Shown one piece after another: positions 57,915 through 64,000 of a DNA stretch of 64,000 nt. The position numbers and the translations under genes were made by a program. How positions within the stretch are numbered: position 1 is the stretch's first letter; each line of letters starts with the position of its first letter. The notes beneath the pieces were generated by a model. It saw only the letters and a program-made list of their open reading frames with translations, was not told the DNA's origin and ran no database searches. Source of the stretch: an uncultured Colwellia sp. (GTDB lineage Bacteria > Pseudomonadota > Gammaproteobacteria > Enterobacterales > Alteromonadaceae); contig CAJXQM010000003.1 of assembly GCA_913058145.1 (NCBI GenBank), forward strand, positions 118,166-182,165, written 5' to 3'.

Positions 57915-59105
57915 ATGAGTAATACACTAAGAGAAATTTCAGAACAATTAAAAGCATCCCCAAAAAAAGTGCAGTTAATCTATGCATTTAATGGTACTGG
58001 TAAAACAAGGCTCTCGCGTGAGTTTAAGACGTTATTAGCAGAGGAAATCATTGAAGACAGTGATAATGATACGAATGGATCAGAGCTGTCACAAAAAAAT
58101 ATTCTCTACTATAACGCTTTCACTGAAGACTTATTCTATTGGGATAACGATTTAACAGATGATGAAGATAGAAAGCTAAAAATTCACCCCAATGCTTTTA
58201 CCGATTGGGTTCTAATTGAGCAGGGCCAAAGCGCTACAATTATTGAAAATTTTCGTCGGTTGACAAATAGTAATATAGAACCTTTATTCAACGCTAATTC
58301 CTCAGAAGTATCTTTTATAATCAGAGGCGACGAAACTGGCTCAACTATAAAGATATCTAAAGGTGAAGAAAGTAACCTTATATGGAGCATATTTTACAGC
58401 TTATTAGAGTTGATTATCGAAGAGCTAAGTTCTCCTGAAGATGAAAGAAGCGCTGACTTCAATAATTTAAAATATGTGTTTATTGATGATCCTGTAAGCT
58501 CTCTTGATGACAATCACCTTATTGAATTAGCTGTTGAACTAGCCAATTTGATGAAGAAAAGCACTTATATTGAAGGCAATGGACTTAAGTTTATCATTAC
58601 AACTCACAACCCACTTTTTTATAATGTTTTGCACAATGAGTTAAATAGTGATCTGAGAAACCCGAATCAAAATGCAGTACCTACGTGGCTCTATAAGCGA
58701 AAGCAAACAGGAAAGTACCGTCTAGAAAAGCAAAGGAATGGTACTTTTGAGCTTGCCGATTCTAATGACCACCCATTTTCTTATCATTTATTCTTATTGT
58801 CAGAGATTATCCAAGCAATTTCATTAGATCAAATTCAAAAATATCACTTTAGTTTTTTAAGAAATATCTTAGAAAAAACAGCCACATTCTTAGGTCATCA
58901 ACGCTGGGAACAACTTTTAGAACAAACAGCAGAAGGAACCCCAGATCCATTTGCCAATAGACTTATGAATCTTTCGAGCCATTCAGCCCATGCAGGCGAG
59001 GAAATTTCGGTTGTTGAAAATAGCGATAAAGAAAAGCTAGAAGAATTGGTGACATATTTAATTGAAACCTATGGTTTCAAGAGGCAGGAAGCACAAAATG
59101 ACTAA
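57915..59105 (+). CDS. prrC: PrrC-type anticodon nuclease
   Basis: 396 residues, the same length as E. coli PrrC. An ABC-type ATPase domain has Walker A FNGTGKT (25-31), signature SKGEES (148-153), Walker B VFIDD (188-192), D-loop SSLDD and switch H231; [15 protein letters not shown] (65-79) is the conserved PrrC insert. The C-terminal nuclease triad seen in E. coli as R320, E324 and H356 is R316, E320 and H356 here. The enzyme is held silent by the type IC complex and, when restriction is disarmed by a phage, cuts tRNA-Lys in the anticodon loop to stop translation. It sits between hsdS and hsdR exactly as in the prr locus and overlaps hsdR by eight bases. Confidence 0.9.
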   Translation: MSNTLREISEQLKASPKKVQLIYAFNGTGKTRLSREFKTLLAEEIIEDSDNDTNGSELSQKNILYYNAFTEDLFYWDNDLTDDEDRKLKIHPNAFTDWVLIEQGQSATIIENFRRLTNSNIEPLFNANSSEVSFIIRGDETGSTIKISKGEESNLIWSIFYSLLELIIEELSSPEDERSADFNNLKYVFIDDPVSSLDDNHLIELAVELANLMKKSTYIEGNGLKFIITTHNPLFYNVLHNELNSDLRNPNQNAVPTWLYKRKQTGKYRLEKQRNGTFELADSNDHPFSYHLFLLSEIIQAISLDQIQKYHFSFLRNILEKTATFLGHQRWEQLLEQTAEGTPDPFANRLMNLSSHSAHAGEEISVVENSDKEKLEELVTYLIETYGFKRQEAQND

Positions 59106-62100
59106 TTATAAAACAATCGCAGAATCCAATAACTTTATTGTATTAGATAAATACAACAAGGAATGGCAGATACCTGAGGGTTACCAAAGCGAAAGCGATT
59201 TAGAGCGTGAATTAGTAGAAGACTTAGTTAATCAAGGTTATGAGTTTGTACCCGGCTTAACCAACACAAAAACGATGTTAGCGAACGTACGTGTGCAGTT
59301 GCAAGCCTTGAATAAAGTTGAATTTACCGAAGGTGAATGGCTACGTTTTGTTGAAATTTATTTAGATAAACCAAGTGAAAATATTGTCGATAAAACCCGT
59401 AAGCTTCACGATGACTATGTTCATGACTTTATTTTTGATGATGGCCACATTCAAAATATTTACTTGCTGGATAAACAAAATATCACCCGCAATAAAGTAC
59501 AGGTGATCAAGCAATTTGAGCAAACGGGTAGTCATGCTAACCGCTATGATGTGACTATATTGGTGAACGGTTTACCCTTGGTGCAAGTTGAGCTAAAAAA
59601 GCGCGGTGTTGCCATTCGTGAAGCCTTTAACCAAATACACAGATACAGTAAAGAAAGCTTTAATACTGATAACTCACTGTTTAAGTATCTTCAGTTATTT
59701 GTGATTTCTAACGGTACAGATACACGCTACTTTGCCAATACTACCCAACGTAACAAAAACAGCTTTGACTTCACTATCAATTGGGCGAATTCTGATAATA
59801 ACCTGATCAAAGATCTTAAAGATTTTACCGCAACGTTCTTTCAGAAAAACACCTTGCTTAATGTGTTACTTAGTTACTCGGTGTTTGACGTTAGCAATAC
59901 CTCACTAGTCATGCGCCCATACCAGATTGCCGCGTGTGAACGTATTTTATGGAAGATAAATAGCTCTTTTCAAAGTAAAACATGGAGTAAACCAGAAAGC
60001 GGTGGCTTTATTTGGCATACCACGGGCTCTGGTAAAACGCTGACCAGCTTTAAATCAGCTCGATTAGCAACCGAATTAGATTTTATTGATAAAGTGTTTT
60101 TTGTGGTAGATAGGAAAGACTTAGACTATCAAACGATGAAGGAATACCAACGTTTTTCACCTGACAGTGTAAATGGCTCTGATAGTACCGCAGGGTTAAA
60201 GCGAAATTTAGATAAAGACGATAATAAAATCGTGGTAACTACCATTCAAAAACTAAACAACTTGATTAAAGGCGAAGCTGATTTACCTATATTCAACAAG
60301 CAGGTTGTGTTTATTTTTGATGAATGTCATCGTAGCCAGTTTGGTGAAGCTCAAAAGAACCTTAAGAAAAAGTTTAAGAAATTCTATCAGTTTGGTTTTA
60401 CAGGTACACCTATTTTCCCACAAAACGCACTGGGCGCTGAAACAACCGCTACCGTATTTGGTCGTGAGTTACACTCGTATGTGATCACCGATGCCATTCG
60501 TGATGAAAAGGTGCTGAAATTTAAAGTGGATTACAATGATGTTCGCCCTAAATTCAAAGAAATCGAATCGGAACAAGATGAGAAAAAACTTAGCGGATTA
60601 GAGAACAAAAAAGCGTTAATGCATCCTGAGCGCATCAAAGAGATTTCTCAATATATATTGACCAAATTCCGCCAGAAAACCCATCGCAAACAAGCTGGTG
60701 CAAAAGGCTTTAATGCCATGTTTGCTGTAAGCAGTGTTGATGCGGCTAAGTTATATTATGAATCTCTGAATAATCTACAAAAAGACGTTAGCAGGCCATT
60801 ACGGGTAGCAACTATTTTTTCGTTCGCAGCGAACGAAGAACAAGATGCAGTTGGTGATATTGAAGACGAAAGCTTTGATGTGTCAGCGATGAACAGTAGC
60901 GCAAAAGAGTTTTTAAGTGCAGCCATTGAGGACTATAACGGCTTCTTCAAAACTAATTTCAGCGTAGACAGTAACGGCTTTCAAAACTATTACCGTGATA
61001 TCGCTAAGCGAGTTAAGTCGAAAGAAATCGATCTATTGATTGTGGTTGGCATGTTCTTAACGGGCTTTGATGCCCCTACGCTAAATACACTATTTGTAGA
61101 TAAAAACTTGCGCTATCACGGTTTAATGCAAGCTTATTCACGTACTAATCGCATTTATGATGCCACCAAAACCTTCGGTAATATCGTCACATTTCGTCAT
61201 TTAGAAAAAGCGACTGTGGATGCTATTACTCTGTTTGGTGATAAAAATACTAAAAACGTTGTATTGGAAAAAAGCTATGCAGAGTATATGGAAGGCTTTA
61301 CTGATGTTGTAACAGGTAAAGCAAAACGTGGATTTATGGCGGTAGTTAATGAGCTAGAGCAGCGTTTTCCAAAACCAGATGAAATTGTTAAAGAAAAAGA
61401 TAAAAAAGAGTTCGCTAAGTTATTTGGCGAATATTTACGTGTTGAAAATGTTCTTCAAAACTATGATGAATTTGCTAGTTTAAAAGCCCTACAAGAAGTC
61501 GATCTTAGCGATACAGAAGCGGTTGAAGCCTTTAAAGAAGAGCATTACTTAGACGATGAAAAGCTAGCTGAATTGCAAACGATTCGATTACCAGCAGACC
61601 GTAAGGTTCAAGATTACCGTTCTACCTATAACGATATCCGTGATTGGCAGCGACGAGAAAAAGCAGCTGAAGGCAATGATAAATCAACTATTGATTGGGA
61701 CGATGTTGTCTTTGAAGTAGACTTGCTTAAATCTCAAGAGATCAACCTAGACTATATTCTTGAATTGATTTTTGAGCATAATAAGAAAAACAAGAATAAG
61801 TCAGATTTGATTGATGAGGTACGCCGTTTAATTAGAGCTAGCTTAGGAAATCGAGCTAAGGAAGGCTTAATAGTTGATTTTATTAACAAAACGAATTTGG
61901 ATGATATTAGTGATAAAGCCAGCATCATTGATACCTTCTTTAAGTTCGCTCAAGCAGAGAAAAAACGTGAAGCAAATGAACTAATCAAATCAGAGGGCTT
62001 GAATGTAGATGAAGCTAAACGCTATATATCGACCTCATTGAAGCGAGAATATGCCAGTGAAAATGGCACTGAATTGAATTCTACGTTGCCTAAGATGAGC

Positions 62101-62196
62101 CCACTTAACCCACAATTTAAAACTAAGAAGCAAACGGTTTTTCAGAAAATAGCTGCGTTTGTTGAGAAGTTCAAAGGGGTTGGTGGTAAGCTTTAA
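59098..62196 (+). CDS. hsdR: Type IC restriction subunit HsdR
   Basis: 1032 residues from the ATG at 59098 (EcoR124I HsdR 1038). The nuclease residues D151, E165 and K167 (QVELKK) and the ATPase K313 in HTTGSGKT fall on the same numbers as in EcoR124I, which supports this start rather than the ATG at 59062. [10 protein letters not shown] is the Walker B box, followed by motifs up to [12 protein letters not shown] and a helical C-terminal domain. It translocates DNA and cuts unmodified phage DNA. AGGAAG precedes the start inside prrC. Confidence 0.96.
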   Translation: MTNYKTIAESNNFIVLDKYNKEWQIPEGYQSESDLERELVEDLVNQGYEFVPGLTNTKTMLANVRVQLQALNKVEFTEGEWLRFVEIYLDKPSENIVDKTRKLHDDYVHDFIFDDGHIQNIYLLDKQNITRNKVQVIKQFEQTGSHANRYDVTILVNGLPLVQVELKKRGVAIREAFNQIHRYSKESFNTDNSLFKYLQLFVISNGTDTRYFANTTQRNKNSFDFTINWANSDNNLIKDLKDFTATFFQKNTLLNVLLSYSVFDVSNTSLVMRPYQIAACERILWKINSSFQSKTWSKPESGGFIWHTTGSGKTLTSFKSARLATELDFIDKVFFVVDRKDLDYQTMKEYQRFSPDSVNGSDSTAGLKRNLDKDDNKIVVTTIQKLNNLIKGEADLPIFNKQVVFIFDECHRSQFGEAQKNLKKKFKKFYQFGFTGTPIFPQNALGAETTATVFGRELHSYVITDAIRDEKVLKFKVDYNDVRPKFKEIESEQDEKKLSGLENKKALMHPERIKEISQYILTKFRQKTHRKQAGAKGFNAMFAVSSVDAAKLYYESLNNLQKDVSRPLRVATIFSFAANEEQDAVGDIEDESFDVSAMNSSAKEFLSAAIEDYNGFFKTNFSVDSNGFQNYYRDIAKRVKSKEIDLLIVVGMFLTGFDAPTLNTLFVDKNLRYHGLMQAYSRTNRIYDATKTFGNIVTFRHLEKATVDAITLFGDKNTKNVVLEKSYAEYMEGFTDVVTGKAKRGFMAVVNELEQRFPKPDEIVKEKDKKEFAKLFGEYLRVENVLQNYDEFASLKALQEVDLSDTEAVEAFKEEHYLDDEKLAELQTIRLPADRKVQDYRSTYNDIRDWQRREKAAEGNDKSTIDWDDVVFEVDLLKSQEINLDYILELIFEHNKKNKNKSDLIDEVRRLIRASLGNRAKEGLIVDFINKTNLDDISDKASIIDTFFKFAQAEKKREANELIKSEGLNVDEAKRYISTSLKREYASENGTELNSTLPKMSPLNPQFKTKKQTVFQKIAAFVEKFKGVGGKL

Positions 62197-62250
62197 GCTA
62201 TGTTCTCTTGGTTGTTTTATTGTATCTACGCTAGCTGATGACTTGATTAA

Positions 62251-62385
62251 TTACCAGAGCAATTTAAAGCATGGAGTCAAAATATAGAGCATGAGGGCGT
62301 TTTAACAACATTCTATAGTTATGGTGACGTGCAGGGTTAAAGACAGGCTGAATTTCTGGAGAAGTTGAAAAATTTGGAACCGTAA
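62251..62385 (+). pseudogene. Tyrosine recombinase (integrase) C-terminal remnant
   Basis: In one frame the sequence reads PEQFKAWSQNIEHEGVLTTF then YSYGDVQG, a stop at 62338-62340, then RQAEFLEKLKNLEP and a second stop. KAWSQNxxHExVLTTFxSYG is the box II region (HxxR...GH...Y) of a family of tyrosine integrases, and RQAE is what normally follows. No upstream integrase body is visible; the remainder is deleted. This suggests the island was once moved by such an integrase. Confidence 0.6.
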
Positions 62386-62446
62386 CTAAGTACAGGTATG
62401 GAAGCTGCAGTTACGGCTTTAATTATAAAGTACTTGAAGGCGGATA

Positions 62447-63658
62447 CTAAATAATATTGAAGGGGGTTAACTCAATTTCTTCAAAGTTATTGAGAAATAA
62501 AAGCTCCTCTGTATATCTAGATTTAGTACCTTTCTCCACGCATTGATCATTGTCAGCAAAGATAACGATAGCTTTATTATTTTGATTTTTTGAGCTTGGA
62601 TATATTACCCCATCAATTTTCAAGGATGTGTCTTTTGATAAAATATGTCTAAAGTATTCAGTGACTATTTGTGTTGGAACATAATCAATATGTGCTCGAT
62701 CAGCCCTTTCAATTGGTTTGGTAAAATCTTTTATAAAATCATAAAGAAAGCGTTTCTCAAATCTATAGCTCTGATCTTGATCGAATATAGTTGGAATTTT
62801 AAATTTTTGAGATAAATCTATTACGTTTAAAGTTCTACAAGGGTAAAAATTACCAACTACAGCTTTTTTAGTTAAGTTAGGCTCAGGTTCATAGGTCTCT
62901 TTGATTGATGTTTCTAAATCAAATGCACCGTAAAACATCGGTATTCCAGCAGGACTCATTCTGTTCGCCATTTTACAGAAATCTAGTGGGGGTGAACCTA
63001 AATCTGAAGCCGTAGTCGCCTCTCTGTACTCATCCACTATTCTAACTCGCTTGATTTCTTCAGAAGTAGATATTTCTTTAAGCATTGTTAAATTCTTTAT
63101 TATTGATGCAACTGTATCTAATATCTTAATTGGATTCATTTCATCGTGCTGGTTTACATCATAGGATTCATTATGAGCATTAAGAAAGAAATATCTTGAT
63201 TTGCTTATTACTATTTGGCAAAAACTCTTCCAGCTATAAGATAGGGTTTGATCTGGAGAAAGTGAGAAATAGTTATTTTTTGTCCAGTGACTTTGGTGGA
63301 TTGATTCAGCTATATCCTCAATAATCGATTCATCGTCAACATTAACCCCCACTTGCCATAACAGGTCATGAGTATCTAAAACAGAGCCTTGATATCCTCC
63401 TTCAGCTGATTCATATGGCAACTCTTCAGCAGGATCTGACCATTCTTTTATTATGCACTCATGAATGTAGCCAACGACCAGCCCCATATCGCATGTTTTA
63501 ACATTTGCGTTATTGCAGTATGAGCAGGGTGAAGTTACTGTAGTCGAATTTTCAATTATAAAAGACTTTATGCCGTCTTCTTTTATGCAATCTGGACAAA
63601 TATACGCTCCTATATCAGAATTATAACCTTGTTCCATCATATGTTTTGCTCTACCCAT
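62447..63658 (-). CDS. RES-domain protein with zinc-ribbon/HEPN-like N-terminus
   Basis: 403 residues. The N-terminus has cysteine pairs (CPDC near 22-25 and CSYC near 45-48) that could bind zinc, followed by a helical, HEPN-like region (about 100-215). The C-terminal half (about 225-390) carries RES-domain features: NRMSPAGIPMFYGAFDLETS, VPTQIVTEYFRH and DGVIYPSS. RES proteins in toxin-antitoxin pairs degrade NAD+. No antitoxin gene is adjacent, and the architecture recalls stand-alone RES proteins seen near defence loci. AAGGAA precedes the start. Activity is inferred. Confidence 0.7.
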   Translation of the reverse strand: MGRAKHMMEQGYNSDIGAYICPDCIKEDGIKSFIIENSTTVTSPCSYCNNANVKTCDMGLVVGYIHECIIKEWSDPAEELPYESAEGGYQGSVLDTHDLLWQVGVNVDDESIIEDIAESIHQSHWTKNNYFSLSPDQTLSYSWKSFCQIVISKSRYFFLNAHNESYDVNQHDEMNPIKILDTVASIIKNLTMLKEISTSEEIKRVRIVDEYREATTASDLGSPPLDFCKMANRMSPAGIPMFYGAFDLETSIKETYEPEPNLTKKAVVGNFYPCRTLNVIDLSQKFKIPTIFDQDQSYRFEKRFLYDFIKDFTKPIERADRAHIDYVPTQIVTEYFRHILSKDTSLKIDGVIYPSSKNQNNKAIVIFADNDQCVEKGTKSRYTEELLFLNNFEEIELTPFNII

Positions 63659-64000
63659 TAGTATTCCTTAAGCATGAGAAGTATTTTATTATGTTATACC
63701 TTACTTGTTATGCTTTCACCAACACAGCATAATTTTAGAAAATTACCCATAAATTCATAAATTCATAAATTCATAAATTCTAATTATGCAGGGTATATTT
63801 AGGGGTACTTTAAGTTTAAATTTAAATTTTTCCTTTATTTATAATTGCTTATTGTTTCGTGGGCAGCATGATGTAAAACTCTGGAGCACTATCTTCATAT
63901 CGCTTGATAGCTGAACATAGAGCCGCCCCTGACTAATATATAAAACTGCCTAGCGTTGTTAGCATCAACCGCAACATGTAGTCAATCAGAGCTATTTACT
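63659..64000. other. Right end of window, no gene supported
   Basis: 342 bases. It includes an 8-base microsatellite (63748-63779). A minus-strand frame near 63,853-63,934 ending PEFYIMLPTKQ is open but interrupted upstream; I cannot identify it. The island's right boundary is not reached. Confidence 0.4.
63748..63779. repeat. 8-bp microsatellite
   Basis: Four perfect copies of CATAAATT upstream of the RES-domain gene start (about 90 bases away). Copy number could vary by slippage. Confidence 0.85.

Noticed and set aside
63830..64000. Possible gene end on the minus strand (PEFYIMLPTKQ)
   Set aside because: The frame is broken by a stop about 28 codons upstream and I could not identify a family; left as unassigned.

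Overview
The window looks like a chromosomal segment of an AT-rich marine gammaproteobacterium of the order Alteromonadales, most likely Colwellia or a close relative. This is inferred from the gene set and gene order (tig-clpP-clpX-lon-hupB-ppiD, serC-serA, srkA-dsbA, rarD/yigI/recQ, proB-proA, ilvC/ilvY) and from the protein sequences; no database search was run. Roughly 1-49 kb is ordinary core genome. Roughly 49-64 kb is an accessory genomic island.

Core part: the end of a sapABCDF peptide-import operon (1-1960, +); a proteostasis cluster on the minus strand (trigger factor, ClpP, ClpX, Lon with a heat-shock-type promoter, HU-beta, PpiD; 2-11 kb); tRNA-Pro and tRNA-His; serine biosynthesis (serA, serC); hemN, a DksA-like zinc protein, yihI and purU; a peroxiredoxin-glutaredoxin fusion; ccoG, srkA and dsbA; a large uncharacterised membrane-anchored beta-propeller-like protein; a two-OB-fold SSB-like protein; two adjacent thiolases; rarD, yigI and recQ; a small cytochrome c; tesB, an MscS channel and an acyltransferase; proBA; yegD; an NfeD/SPFH pair; ppnP; and ilvC with divergent ilvY and a clear 12-bp inverted-repeat operator. 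Intergenic repeats include 19-bp and 51-bp tandem arrays that share a TTCGCCCTGAGC / CCTGAGCTTGTCGAAGG core, and a ~45-bp palindromic element present at least twice.

Accessory part: the comM (yifB) gene on the minus strand is cut at 49.03-49.05 kb; only the C-terminal Mg-chelatase-like two thirds remains and foreign DNA takes the place of its 5' end. The island then carries (i) a two-gene module, a divergent FtsZ-like protein lacking the GTP-binding signature plus a possible uracil-DNA-glycosylase-fold protein, bracketed by inverted 30-bp repeats that match at 27 of 30 positions; (ii) a DNA-binding-like protein with a self-operator promoter; (iii) a secreted DNase I-family nuclease; (iv) a 148-bp MITE-like element; (v) a serine resolvase; (vi) a complete type IC restriction-modification operon hsdM-hsdS-prrC-hsdR in which a PrrC-type anticodon nuclease is embedded, as in the E. 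coli prr locus, and whose HsdS carries a 12-bp tandem repeat of the kind that changes recognition spacing; (vii) a broken tyrosine-integrase C-terminus; and (viii) a RES-domain toxin-like protein with a zinc-ribbon N-terminus. The layout suggests a phage-defence island inserted in comM. Its right boundary lies outside the window.

The most novel items are the FtsZ-like/UDG-like module with its bracketing inverted repeats, the prr-type anticodon nuclease locus, and the large unknown protein at 24950-27145.
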